A stretch of 64,000 nt of DNA, from contig CAMRHE010000330.1 of assembly GCA_947044405.1 (NCBI GenBank), positions 62,001-126,000 on the forward strand, written 5' to 3'. The position numbers were made by a program, and so were the translations under genes. Below, one piece after another: positions 22,613-33,134 of this stretch. Source of the DNA: Leptodactylus fallax (taxonomy: Eukaryota; Chordata; Amphibia; Anura; Leptodactylidae). The notes under the pieces were generated by a model. That model was not told where the DNA came from. It did not search any database and saw nothing but the letters and a program-made list of their open reading frames with translations. The stretch's first letter is position 1. Each line of letters opens with the position of its first letter.

Positions 22613-22805
22613 AAACAAATCTTACACCCGAACCCAAAACAAAACAAATCTTGAGAAGTTCACCCATCTCTAAGAAAGAACTTTGGGGCCCCCTCAGGGT
22701 CCAGGGCCCAGTAGAAACTGCTACATCTGTATCCCCTATGGTTATGCTCCTCCCCATTTTTTTGTATAACTGTCAATAATGGATCTATTTTAGGTAGTGA
22801 ATAAA
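22613..22805. other. Intergenic stretch
   Basis: Short unassigned sequence between two Tc1-type elements. Confidence 0.4.
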
Positions 22806-23193
22806 CATTGAATGGCCACTTTATTAGACACACATTGGAAAATAGAGCAAATTTGAATGAGGCCTGGTCATCTGTGCTAGATTAGCCGGGGTCAGTACTT
22901 CTGCCAACATTGTGGGATTTTCTTAGGCAACGGTGTTGAGTATACAGCAGACCAATTCCATTGCCATTATTTCATAAGGAAAGCAGAAAGGCAAGCCTCC
23001 AGTTAGCAAAAGAGCCAAAAATTGGACCATTGAGTAATGGAGAAACATGGCCTGGTCAGATAATTCCAGGTTTCAGTTGAACCACCCCCTGGGTCATATG
23101 ATACCTGTGAATGATACCTGTGTACCAAATTCCTTTCATTCTTAAGGCCAGAGGAGGCCCAATGCAGTACTCACTAATAAAGTGGCCACTCAG
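22806..23193. mobile_element. Non-autonomous Tc1-like element (GGCCACTTTATTAG termini)
   Basis: The left end GAATGGCCACTTTATTAG and the right end CTAATAAAGTGGCCACTCAG are inverted repeats, with TA to the right. This terminus is known from Tc1-like elements of fish and amphibians. The interior has no transposase. Confidence 0.75.
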
Positions 23194-23299
23194 TATACAT
23201 TATGCATTTTGCTATGGGAACAGATCTTTTGTGAAATACAATAGGCAGCCATGGTGAATTTCCATCACCATCTCTTCTCTCTGGCAAATTGTGTTCATC

Positions 23300-23622
23300 C
23301 TAATGGTCTATGCACATGACCCAATGTGCATCTGAGTTGGGGGGGGCCGAGTTTATCACGAAATGCAGTTGGATGACACTCAGAGTGCATTCTGTGATAC
23401 ATTCTCATCTATGCGGCTTCCAGATCCATTCCATTCTGATAATATGGAACAGAATAGGACCTGCTCTATAATCATCCGTGTTATCGGAACAAACTGGATC
23501 CGGAAGCTCCATAGACTTGAATGTTTCACAGAATGTACTCCAATGTCATCTGACTGCATTCTGTGATAATCTCAGCCCCCAATTTGGATGCAACATACTT
23601 GGTTGTGTGCATGGACCCTAAG
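23300..23622. mobile_element. Palindromic MITE, GACCTGCTCTATA family, copy 2
   Basis: The left arm AATGGTCTATGCACATGACC pairs with the right end GTTGTGTGCATGGACCCTAAG, and inner arms (GATGACACTCAGAGTGCATT against AATGTCATCTGACTGCATT) extend the fold-back. The centre has AGGACCTGCTCTATAATCAT. Most complete copy of the family at 16,298 and 31,985. Confidence 0.8.
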
Positions 23623-23760
23623 ACGTATACAGTTATGCTGCTAAAAACTCATGTAAATGCCAAATATATTCAACTTTTTATTATCTATACAATGATTGAT
23701 TATCTATAGGATCTTTAGCTTCTTGGCTGACTGTTTATTACTGACCCTTGTTTTCACCAG

Positions 23761-23917
23761 GTCTTCTACTGGATTAAATTCAAGGCAGATACATATGTTT
23801 CCTGAGAAGAACCCAAATTCCTTCCAAACAGATTTAGCAAGTCTCCACTATGACATTGGCAGCAGTTCCAAATGCTGGTTTTGTAGAAAACAAACTGAAC
23901 TATGTGAATTTTTCAAG
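23761..23917 (+). other. Candidate exon of unknown gene
   Basis: A 157-base open segment with an acceptor-like left border (pyrimidine-rich tract ending TTTTCACCAG) and a donor-like right border (AAG followed by GTCAGT). In the open frame it encodes 52 residues, including GLNSRQIHMFPEKNPNSFQ and the pair KCWFC, without low complexity. I do not recognise the protein. It lies between a MITE and a Tc1 element with no neighbouring exon found. Chance open frames of this length do occur in 64 kb, so this stays a candidate only. Confidence 0.25.
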
Positions 23918-24465
23918 GTCAGTGTTTAGTCCTGGCTGTTTATCTGTGTTTATGTAATGCTCCGGCCAAAAATGAGATCTTTTCCACACCCATGAATACT
24001 GTGTCTCAGAGAAAATAATTGTCCACAGGTCACAAGCAAACTGTATAAAACTTAGCCGGTAAAATCTAGAATTTTCTATTATTAGACTATTTTTAGGGTA
24101 GGGCCATATATAGCGAAACATGGCTAAAAAAAAAAAACACTGCAGAAAAAAATTCTGCAAAAATGCAATCCCTAGAAGTGAGACATTTTTCACTATTTTC
24201 CAATAAAGATTTCATTTTTGCCTCTCCCATATACAGTGAGAGTATTCAGACCCCTTTAAATTTTTCACTCTTTGTTTCATTGCAGCCATTTGCTAAAAGC
24301 AAAAAAGTTCATTTTATTTCTCATTAATGTACACTCAGCTCCCCATCTTGACAGAAAAAAACAGAAATGCAGATATTTTTGCAAATTTATTAAAAAAGAA
24401 AAACTGAAATATCACATGGTCATAAGTATTCAGACCCTTTGCTGTGACACTCATATTTAACTCAC

Positions 24466-25101
24466 TGTAATAGCTGCTGGTGAACACTGGGGGGAGGGGC
24501 ACAACAAAACAGTGGACCCTAAGCTGAACCCCCCCACTGTCCCTGGCTGTTTGCCTGAACTGTCTTAGGTGACAGCCAGCAACTGGTTGACAGTCCCTCC
24601 TTATAATAAGTGATAACACAGAACGCAGACAGGACGAAAAAAACAAAGGGAGGTCAGCTAGCCAAGGCGTCGGTAACAATCGAGCAATGCAGTACAAAAT
24701 CACAATCCAAGTGAAAAGTCAAAGGTAAGCCAGAGGTCAAGAATAAGAAGAGCAGGTAACAAAGAGCAAGGAGTATAGCCAGTATGCGCAAGGCAATATC
24801 AAGCGCCAATGGGAATGTGAGCAAACAATAAATAGGAAGGAATAGCCCGCTCCAGACTTAATAGGAGGATAGGCTGTCAATCACACAGGTAAGACTAAAG
24901 TTAACTCTTAGTGGAGCAGAGAGAAAGCAAGGTGAAGCAGATGGGTGTGGCGGAAAATCAATTAAGGAGGTGAGGGAATAGGACAGTGTTCAGACAATAC
25001 ATGAAAAACCCAAAGGAAGGAATCACAACCGGACACGCCTACTGCGCCGCAGCGTGCGCCCGGAGGATGGTGCCAAAACCCGGACAGGCAAGGATGCTAC
25101 A
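24466..25101. mobile_element. Solo LTR, 636 bp, nested in the Tc1 element
   Basis: Begins TGTAATAGC and ends GATGCTACA, again TG...CA. The five bases CTCAC flank it on both sides (24,461-24,465 and 25,102-25,106). It shares with the LTR at 9,720 a central region around GGTCAGC-AGCCAAGG, AGTAC-AAATCACAATCCAA and the GCGCCG-rich 3' part, so both belong to related LTR families. No coding remnant is present. It must be younger than the Tc1 insertion. Confidence 0.88.
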
Positions 25102-25244
25102 CTCACATGCTGTCCATTTCCTTCTGATCCTCCTTGAGATGGTTCTACTCCTTCATTGGAGTCCAGCTGTGTTTAGTTAAACTGATTGGACTTGATTAGG
25201 AAAGGCGCACACCTGTCTATATAAGACCTCACAGCTCACAGTGC

Positions 25245-26287
25245 ATGTCAGAGCAAATGAGAATCATGAGGTCAAAGGAACCACCCAAGGAGCTCAGAGA
25301 CAGAATTGTGGCAAGGCACAGATCTGGCCAAGGTTACAAAAGAATTTCTGCAGCACTCAAGGTTCCTAAGAGCACAGTGGCCTCCAAAATCCTTAAATGA
25401 AAGAAGTTTGGGACGCCCAGAACTCTTCCTAGACCTGGCCGTCCAGCCAAACTGCGCAATCGTGGGAGAAGAGCCTTGGTGAGAGAGGTAAAGAAGAACC
25501 CAAAGATCACTGTGGCTGAGCTCCAGAGATGCAGTAGTGAGATGGGAGAAAGTTCCACAAAGTCAACTATCACTGCAGCCCTCCACCAGTCAGGGCTTTA
25601 TGGCAGAGTGGCCTGAAGGAAGCCTCTCCTAAGTGCAAGATATATGAAAGCCCGCAGAGAGTTTGCCAAAAAACACATGAAGGACTCCCAGACTATGAGA
25701 AATAAGATTCTCTGGTCTGATGAGATGAAGATTGAACTTTTTGGCGTTAATTCTAAGCAGTATGTGTGGAGAAAACCAGGCACTTCTCATCACCTGCCCA
25801 ATACAATCCCAACAGTGAAACATGGTGGTGGCAGCATCATGTTATGGGGGTGTTTTTCAGCTGCAGGGACAGGAAGACTGGTTGCAATTGAAGGAAAGAT
25901 GAATGCGGCCAAGTACAGAGATATCCTGGAAGAAAACTTCTTCCAGAATGCTCTGGACCTCAGACTGGGCCGAAGGTTCACCTTCCAACAAGACAATGAT
26001 CCTAAGCACACAGCTAAAATAACAAAGGAGCGGCTTCAGAACAACTCTGTGACCATTCTTGACTGGTCCAGCCAGAGCCCTGACCTCAACCCAATTGAGC
26101 AGCTCTGGAGAGACCTGAACATGGCTCCACCAACGTTCACCATCCAATCTGACGGAACTGGAGAGGATCTGCAAGGAAGAATGGCAGAGGATCCCCAAAT
26201 CCAGATGTGAAAAACTTGTTGCATCATTCTCAAGAAGACTCATGGCTGTACTAGCTCCAAAGGAAGGGGCTTCTACTCAATACTGAG
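25245..26287 (+). pseudogene. Tc1-like transposase pseudogene (DD34E)
   Basis: The coding region starts at 25,245 (MSEQMRIMRSKEPPKEL). An N-terminal paired-like DNA-binding region is followed by a GRP motif near codon 69 and then the catalytic core: [12 protein letters not shown] (first Asp), [28 protein letters not shown] (second Asp) and [11 protein letters not shown] (Glu). The second Asp and the Glu are 34 residues apart. Two in-frame TGA stops occur at 25,398-25,400 (at an expected Trp) and 25,614-25,616 (at an expected Arg, a likely CpG decay). A two-base loss near 26,125-26,131 shifts the last part of the frame. The protein is therefore dead, but the three catalytic residues survive, which suggests moderate age. 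Confidence 0.92.
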
Positions 26288-26500
26288 CAAAGGCTCTGAA
26301 TACTTATGACCATGTGATATTTCTGTTTTTCTTTTTTAATAAATTTGCAAAAATATCTACATTTCTGTTTTTTTTCTTTCAAGATGTTTTGTGTACATTA
26401 ATGAGAAATAAAATGAACTTTTTTGCTTTTAGCAAATGGCTGCAATGAAACAAAGAGTGAAAAATTTAAAGGGGTCTGAATACTTTCCGTACCCACTCTA

Positions 26501-26795
26501 AGTCTATGGGGAAAAGGCATTGATTTTGCAGGTATACAGTAAAGCCACATGCTGCATTTTTTTCAAAAATGCACACATTTTTGAAAACACTGACTTTTTC
26601 ACAGTTTTTTCTCTGCAACATGGGGATGAGAGTAAATAAAATCTCAGTCACTTTGCTAAGACTTTAAAACACAACTGGCAAAAACGATGCATTTAGCCAA
26701 AGTGTGGCCTCAAAGTTTGGCTAAGGTCACACGTAGCAAATCACAGCTAAAAAATGTGGCAGAAAAAAATGTGGCAAAAAACATTAGCAAATCCA
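26501..26795. other. Intergenic stretch with MITE-like sequence
   Basis: Noncoding. GGCTAAGGTCACACGTAGC near 26,718 is a common frog MITE terminus. No gene is seen. Confidence 0.4.
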
Positions 26796-26993
26796 ACCAA
26801 AGACAACATCTGTAAGGAGTTTGTATGTTCTCCCCATGTTTCCGTGGATTTCTTCCGGGTACTCCGGTTTCCTCCCACACTCCAAAGACATACTGATAGG
26901 GATTGTGCACCCTACTTGGACAATCTTGATAATATGTCTGTAAAGTACTGTGGAATATGATGGTACTATATAAGTAAGCAAAATAAATAAAGG
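26796..26993 (+). mobile_element. tRNA-derived SINE, 5'-truncated
   Basis: Sense copy of the family. It begins within the body at GACAACATCTGTAAGGAG and runs through GTACTCCGGTTTCCTCCCAC to the L2-type tail TGTAAAGTACTGTGGAATAT, TATATAAGTAAGCAAAATAA. The tRNA-like head is missing. Confidence 0.88.
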
Positions 26994-27264
26994 GGAAAAC
27001 ACAGGATTTTCACAAGTAAAAATTACCATGCGTTTTTGAAAATGCTGAATTTTTTTCCACAATAACATCAAATAAAATTTCATTCTTTTTTAGGCTGAGG
27101 CCCCAAGTTGCGGAAATGCAGCATTTTTTGTTGCTGATTTTGCCTAGGCCTAGGTGCTTCCTTTATATTTTCTATTCCTTTTCAAGCCACCCGACTTTGG
27201 CTCAAAAAAACGCAACAAAATCTTCAACAAAAAATGCTGTGTTTCCATAATGTGGGGCCTTAGC

Positions 27265-27838
27265 CTTAAAACTCCTGCATGAGACTTATATGGTCCCAGA
27301 TACATTACATCTCATATACCCTGCGGTCTCCCCTCTATGCTTCCGAGGCTGTCAAATCAATGGAGACACTCTGCATATTTGGTGGACCTGTTCCTTAGTC
27401 CGCCGTATCTGTCTGGCCATTCACGGGATGGCTCAGCAGCTTCTAGGCCAGGCGTACCGTTACTTGCCCAAGTATTTCTACTGGGCCTTAAATCTTTGAT
27501 CTCTGATATGCCCCTTATAAGTTGTTCCAATATAATATCTGGACGAAGTGATCTGAATTTAGCTTTCCCTTTAGGCAGTGGTTCCTCTTTCCTGATACAG
27601 CGCTACCCTCTTCCCTTGCTCAATTCATCCCCGGTTGTATACCTTTTTAACCCTATTGTTCATTATTTGTTACAGTTCCGTTTACAATAAGTGCACATTT
27701 TCTATTTCTCGCTTCATACAACGGTGACTGTCATTATGTGTGTTATATAAGCTCTGTTATTCTGTTCACTGTTATTCTGACTATTTTGTGTTCTCGTGGC
27801 TTCAGTCAATAAATTCTTTTGAAAACTAAAATAAAAAA
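27265..27838 (+). mobile_element. L1 LINE 3' end
   Basis: The first 230 bases encode the C-terminal part of an L1-type ORF2 protein: MVPDTLHLIYPAVSPLCFRG, then GDTLHIWWTCSLVRRI, matching the cysteine/histidine-containing tail (C-x3-C...HIWW-C) of L1 ORF2. Coding ends near 27,499, followed by a 3' untranslated part with CAATAAATTCTTTTGAAAAC and an A-rich end at 27,830-27,840. The rest is 5'-truncated, as usual for L1. Confidence 0.8.
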
Positions 27839-27840
27839 AA

Positions 27841-28400
27841 TGAAGCACAGTCCTATGTGTCTATAGCTACAACTACAAACAAACCCTGTATAGTCTTTTT
27901 TGTGTCCTCTGTGACAATTTGCGGAATTAGACTCAAAATGGCGGCTTTTCCTGGTCCGGACAGCGGTGGTTCATGGTACTGGGCGCCGGAAAAATAGCTT
28001 TCAGACGGTCCAAGTGTAAAATAAAACTGGCTTTATTCAGCTTAACTGCAACATAGCAAAACAACAAAAAACCTAGACCACAGTTAGGGTCCTAACTCAC
28101 TCCTTGAGCCCCTAACTGTCCTGACTATTGCTCAGCTCCAGCAACAGTCCCCTGTGGAACCCAGCCCTTCTGGGACAGAGCCTCTCTCTCTGTCCTTAGC
28201 TGGTCCACCATCTCCTGCTTCCTGCAGGATACTCCAGCCCCTCTGGAGTTACGCGCCACCCAAAGGTGTGGCTGAGGGCCTTTTCAGGGCTGGCCTGTGT
28301 CGCTCCCTAGCGCCCTCTAGGTTCACATACTCACACCTCATATCTACTACATATATCATACTTCATAAAATATTTATGTTGCCAAGATATAGGGCACACA
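27841..28400. other. Intergenic stretch, possible LTR-like block
   Basis: Noncoding. 27,950-28,350 is C-rich with repeated CTCCAG/CCCCT words and may be a fragment of a retroelement, but I see no ends or coding frame that would confirm this. Confidence 0.3.
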
Positions 28401-28404
28401 TATC

Positions 28405-28568
28405 AGAGTATAAATGCAGGAGTAGACTACAGGGGGTTTATTTGTAGTCTGTAACCATGGCAACACATAGGCCTCTTTTGTGCTTACAGCTCTTATTGCA
28501 AACCTTTGTGCCTCTATAGTTATGGAATACAAACAAACCTTGTATACTCTAATCCTGCAGCCATAGCC
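28405..28568. mobile_element. Small palindromic element
   Basis: AGAGTATAAATGCAGGAGTAG at the left pairs imperfectly with CTTGTATACTCTAATCCTGC at the right, and the inner pieces GTTTATTTGTAGTC and ACTACAAACAAAC-like continue the fold-back. A related half lies at 27,850-27,892. Confidence 0.6.
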
Positions 28569-28782
28569 TGTACAATGATAATGGCCCACTATTTCTTGGT
28601 AACCTCAAGGCTACCCATGAACTAAGCAATGGAGATATAGTTCTGCTCATCTCTGGGGTGCTCTGGACCAAAGGCCACCTCTACCGATGACTGGCACTTC
28701 CATAGTTAAGACTCCTGTTCATTGATGTATCTGACAGGTTAAAAGGAGCAGAGGACAAAACACTGCATAAGGTTAGCCTTAA

Positions 28783-29580
28783 AGGGGTTTTCTGGACAAA
28801 ATTTATTTTTTTTAAAAAAAGGTCTGTTAGTGCTATTAATGGGTTAATGAGTGCACCCAAATACCTGCAGCAGTGTTTTGAGTGATTTCTGGGTTTCTCT
28901 GGGAACTCCTGGCATCCTCTGCTTTGTTTACAAGGGTAGCTTCCTGCTCTCTTATCCTACAATTACCATGATGATTTGCTCTTCACTCAGATCCCCCTCT
29001 CACTCCCTCCCTCTATCACACCCCCTCCCTGTTTCCCTAGCTAGCCCACGGACTACTAGCCCTACCTAACTAACTAACTCAGCCCACCCCTCTACCCCAT
29101 CATACTTACCTGTGTTCCTGTCCTGGAGATCACTTTCTTCTGTGCTGCCGGCTTCTTCTTCTCTCGACTTCTACGCAATAGAGCCAGAGTGCCGGAACTC
29201 TGACTCTATTGCGCATGCGTGGGAGACCCAATCCTTCTCCTCTTCATGTCTGCTGGCGCTTGCACAATAGAGTTTGAGTGCACTCTGGCTTTATTGCACA
29301 GGCACCCACAGAAATTAAGGAAGTTACGTTTTGTGCCTAGAGGAAGAGGACATAAAGACAGGTAAGTATGATGGGGTGGGGGGTGGGTAGTATTGGTGAC
29401 GTTCTGTTTCCATAAATGGGGAAACCGAACATCACTGCAAAATCAGAAAATGTGCCTGGGGCTGTCACATGACTGCCCCGGCGATCTGGGAAAATATACT
29501 TTTTAAAGTAAGTAAGTTAGAAGTTAGGCAAGGGGAAGGTGTTTAGTTTAGTGTTTAATTATCATTTTATCCCGGACAAC
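28783..29580. mobile_element. Long palindromic TTAA-type MITE
   Basis: The left end AGGGGTTTTCTGGACAAAAT, with TTAA at 28,779-28,782, pairs with ATTTTATCCCGGACAAC at the right. Inner arms contain matching CATCATACTTACCTGTGTTC / ACAGGTAAGTATGATGGGG and CTGACTCTATTGCGCATGCG-type blocks. The expected final CCCTTTAA of the right end is missing. A related left half is at 31,010. Confidence 0.8.
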
Positions 29581-29582
29581 AG

Positions 29583-29684
29583 GATCCTGTGTTTGTTATT
29601 AACCATGAACTACCCGTCAAAGCAAAAGACTTGAAGGAGCATATTCCAAGGATTTCCGCCATTAGAATTGAAACTGTGCGGCAG
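29583..29684 (+). other. Second candidate exon, 34 codons
   Basis: Exactly 102 open bases between an AG (29,581-29,582) and a donor-like GTTAGT (29,685-29,690), encoding a non-repetitive peptide starting DPVFVINHELPVKAKDLKEH. The upstream pyrimidine tract is weak, and the open frame runs on to a stop at about 29,728. I do not recognise it. It could be a stray exon, a retrotransposed fragment or chance. Confidence 0.2.
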
Positions 29685-29690
29685 GTTAGT

Positions 29691-30289
29691 TTTATGAATT
29701 TTTATTGCAGGCTAACTGATCATAAGTAGACAGTACAATACAACCAGGGGGTCAAGTGATGCCATAAAACCAACATGTTGTTTCATTATAAAAGATGAAT
29801 AGTTAACAAAAAAGAATAATAAAAAATCTCAGCAGGGAAAGGTGGGGAGGTATGTTGTCCACATGTGTCGCAAGAACACACAGAGAAGCGGGAAGCTTGA
29901 AGGAGACTGGTGAAGGTGGCACATCCAGTTTGGGCTAAAATGTTTCGACTTGCTAGACATGTGGGTGTGGATTCTCAGAAAAGTGGGCGTGGCTTTAATG
30001 TGCCACCAAACACCAAAATTGTGTTGTAAATTTTTGGCTCAAAGTTTAACTATTAGTAACTCTGGGCCAGTGCTCTTTGAATCTGGGTAGACACAGTGGA
30101 GTCAAGCCACAGATCCTATACAGCATGAAACCTTTCAATGGTACCAGTTCTGATAGCTTCTATTTTTTTGTAAATCATTATCATGGTAATTACGTTTTTT
30201 ACTGTCACTTTACAGCTGTGTGTATCTTAGTAATGTATTATCACTTGGTACCTTCTGCTATTTAGTCTTCTGGCAGTTTAATCAATAGG
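29691..30289. other. Intergenic stretch
   Basis: Noncoding. No gene or repeat borders are recognised. Confidence 0.4.
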
Positions 30290-30687
30290 CACAAAGCCTT
30301 GGTATGGACATCCACCCACAGAGAATACATGTCTGTGCACACCCCAGATCTCAATCCCATTGACAACATGTGGTCAATCCTCAAAAAGTGGGTGGACAAA
30401 CAAAAACTCAGGAATTGCGATAAACTCCAAGCACAGACTAGGTTAGAATGGGTCTCCACCAGTCAGGATTTGGCTTAGACGCTGATATCCAGCATGTCAG
30501 GGTGAATTGCAGAAGTCTTGAAAAATAAGACTCAGCATTGTAAATATTGAGTTTTTGTATAAACTTGTATTTGTCAGTAAAAGTGTAAAACCTCATAAAA
30601 TGCTTACAATTGTACGTCACTATACAATAGAAAGATCTGAATAAAAGATCTAAGAACATTGAAGCAGCAAACTTTGTGCCATGACTG
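30290..30687 (+). pseudogene. Tc1-like transposon, 3' end
   Basis: The transposase tail TPDLNPIDNMWSILKKWVDK begins near 30,340; the catalytic Glu is Asp here. It continues to IAEVLKNKTQHCKY near 30,545, close to the end of the protein encoded at 38,140. The element then ends at the terminus GTGCCATGACTG followed by TA (30,688-30,689). The 5' two thirds are missing. Confidence 0.88.
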
Positions 30688-30689
30688 TA

Positions 30690-31005
30690 CACTTCTTATG
30701 AATTATTTCTGATAGAGCACAAATACTGATCAGTATCTTGAGGGTTTCCTTGCTCTGCACTAAGCGCTGCAGACATATCTTATATCTCTATTTCCTGTGT
30801 GGTTTTGCAAATAATAATACGCACCAAAGAGTAGACTGTGTGGCGAAAATCTAAGGAGATTGGTAAGGAACTGAGAATTGTGTTATTTACTGCGGCTTCT
30901 ATAGCTTTTTACACTTACAGAAATAGCTCTGGCAGTTTGTGAGAATTCATGCAAGAAATGTCATCCTAAGGATTTTGCTGGACTATGATATTGGTATCTT
31001 TATCA
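30690..31005. other. Intergenic stretch
   Basis: Noncoding. Nothing recognised. Confidence 0.4.
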
Positions 31006-31009
31006 TTAA

Positions 31010-31318
31010 AGGGGTTGTCCGGGATAAAATGGAATTCCTACACTAATCTAAACACCCTCTCCCGCCTACTTTCTAAATGACATACTTTAGCAAAAATGTA
31101 CAGTTACCCATATCCCTTGCACGGTCATGTGAGAGCCCGGGGAACATTTTCTGATTATCTGGTGACGTTCCGTTTCTCCATTTCCGAAAACAGAACGTCA
31201 CCAATACTCCCCCCTCCCCACCTCCATACTTACATGTCTTCCTGTCCAGACTTAACTTTGTAACAACTCCTCCTCTTCTTTGACTCTGCCGCCACGTGGG
31301 TAGGCCGGAGGTGCCTCA
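31010..31318. mobile_element. TTAA-type MITE, left half
   Basis: It follows TTAA (31,006-31,009) and starts AGGGGTTGTCCGGGATAAAA. It matches the reversed right arm of 28,783-29,580 through AACAGAACGTCACCAATACT and CATACTTACATGTC. The right half is replaced by the next element. Confidence 0.75.
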
Positions 31319-31645
31319 GACGCCTGCGTAGTTTAGCCCTGCTTTAAACTTCTCCACAACTTTATCTCTGACCTGTCTGGTGAGGTCCTTGGTCTTCATG
31401 ATGCTGTTTGTTCACTAGTGCACTCGAACAAACCACTGAGGCCTTCACAGAGCAGGTGTATTTATATTGAGACTAAATTACACACAGCTGGACTCTATTA
31501 ACTAATTAAGTGACTTCTGAAGGCAGTTGATTGCCCTGGATTTTATTTAGGGGTATTAGAGTACAGGGGTCTGAATACTTTTGCATGTCACACTTATCAG
31601 ATTTTTATTTGATTAAAATTTTGAAAACCATGTATCATCAGCAAT
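31319..31645. mobile_element. DNA-transposon fragment of a fish/amphibian type
   Basis: The run containing CTTGGTCTTCATGATGCTGT, GAGGCCTTCACAGA and GGGGTCTGAATACTTTTGCA is one I associate with a common DNA-transposon family in teleosts and amphibians. I cannot name the superfamily, and no coding frame is present. Confidence 0.45.
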
Positions 31646-31984
31646 GTTTGATGTTTTTTTTAAGCACTGCTCCATCCTAGAACAAATCAGCAGAGGGCAC
31701 TCCCAGGACTGAGCCTCCCCCCTGTTGATCTGCAATCAGCTAGCATTGTCTGCTGACATCCTCCTTGGATACTGGAGCTGACTGCAAGCTACAATACATC
31801 GGCACGAGGAAACTCCATCACAGTAATGACTAAGTTGCTGAAGTGTATTGTGTGCTGCAGCCCTGGTACTGCAGAATACAATACAAAGTGAAAAGATCAG
31901 CTTCCTGACTGGGCCTCCTCTTCCTCATGGGCCCCTTTGCAGCTGAAATAGCTGCACAGACAGCATGTCTACAGCTGATGTATA
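31646..31984. other. Intergenic stretch
   Basis: Noncoding. Nothing recognised. Confidence 0.4.
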
Positions 31985-32160
31985 CCATGAGGCCCATGCA
32001 CACCACCATGTGCAGTGTACGGGTCAGTGAAAACAGAACTGATGGACGTGAATTAGAATTGATTTTCAGGACCTGCTCTATACTTTGCATCCCTTTCCTA
32101 CGACCCAGACACACAGCTGAAAACACTACGACTGTGTGTATGAGCCGATAGGAAAGAATG
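31985..32160. mobile_element. Palindromic MITE, GACCTGCTCTATA family, copy 3
   Basis: It contains CCCATGCACACCACCATGTG at the left and the AGGACCTGCTCTATAC core, as in copies at 16,298 and 23,300. The right arm is diverged. Open frames on both strands here are a consequence of the fold-back. Confidence 0.6.
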
Positions 32161-32686
32161 TGTCCGTATATTATCCACAATTGAGAACCCATAATGGTGG
32201 ATAATAAACTATGGACTGACACTACACCATATCGCTGCTTTCTTGTAATGGTGACACCAAAATTTCACTGGATATAAGGATATCAGGGATGGTGGACACA
32301 AATTGCACCTCCACTAGTCTTATCACCCTCTAGTGAGGGTACTGCCCACAAAAGGTGCACAACAATGTAGATGTGAATGTACTGTAGAAATGGAGGACAC
32401 CCAGCATGCAGGGATAAAATCCAATAACTTTTTCTAGCCTACATGTTTGAAGTACTAGATGCATTTCTGCAGTTAGACTTTGCACCTGGGAGCCAACCCT
32501 GTTTGTCCGCGTACCAGGAGGATTTTTCTCATTCCAGGAAGAACTAGGCGAGCTAATCCATACACTGTTTGCTTGCTTTGCTAGGTGTGAATGAAGCCTT
32601 ATGTGGTAGAGGCACCTCAGGCACCAGGGCCCGGATGCGACTGGTAAAGAGGTTTTACGGGACTTAATTGATAACTTATCCTTAAG
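32161..32686. other. Intergenic stretch
   Basis: Noncoding. Nothing recognised. Confidence 0.4.
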
Positions 32687-32865
32687 ATGTATTTACTGAG
32701 CTTGCTTATACAGTGCATATTCCACAGCATCATACAGATATTGTCATCACCCAGATATTGTCCCAAGCTTGACTTGCAATCTAAATTCCCTATAAGTATC
32801 AGTAGACATCCATGCAAACACAGAGAGAACATACAAATTCTATGCATATGTTGTCCTTGGCCTGG
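32687..32865 (-). mobile_element. Diverged tRNA-derived SINE
   Basis: Antisense. Tail-side words (CTTGCTTATACAGTGCATATTC), CAATCTAAATTCCCTATA and GAGAACATACAAATTCTATG are present, with many substitutions and a gap in the middle. Confidence 0.75.
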
Positions 32866-33134
32866 AAAACCCCTTTAAAGGAAGTCTACCACCTCCTCCA
32901 AGCCTACTCAACTGTCAACACCATATTACAGAGCACATTACAGTGATAATATACATTTTGTTATTTTTGTCACTCTTGTGGATTTGGAGGAAAACAACTT
33001 TGAAGTCTTATGCAAATGTGGTAGTTGGTGCCCTAGGGGCGGGCCTTCAACTCTGGGAGCACTGCTCTTGCTGTTTAGGTAGGATGGGTAATGTCACAGC
33101 AGTGGGAGAATTAACTCCCACTGCAAGGCGCAGA

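Larger units (their letters stand above)
24234..26498 (+). mobile_element. Tc1-like transposon (DD34E) interrupted by a solo LTR
   Basis: TA lies outside both ends (24,232-24,233 and 26,499-26,500). The termini are inverted repeats of about 190 bases sharing GTATTCAGACCCCTTTAAA and AAGTTCATTTTATTTCTC. The left tip lacks several bases compared with the right tip (GAGTGGGTACGGAAAGTA on the complement). The 5' untranslated part is split at 24,465/25,102 by an LTR with a target duplication. Removing the LTR leaves an element of about 1.63 kb, a normal Tc1 size. The transposase is described separately. Confidence 0.92.
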
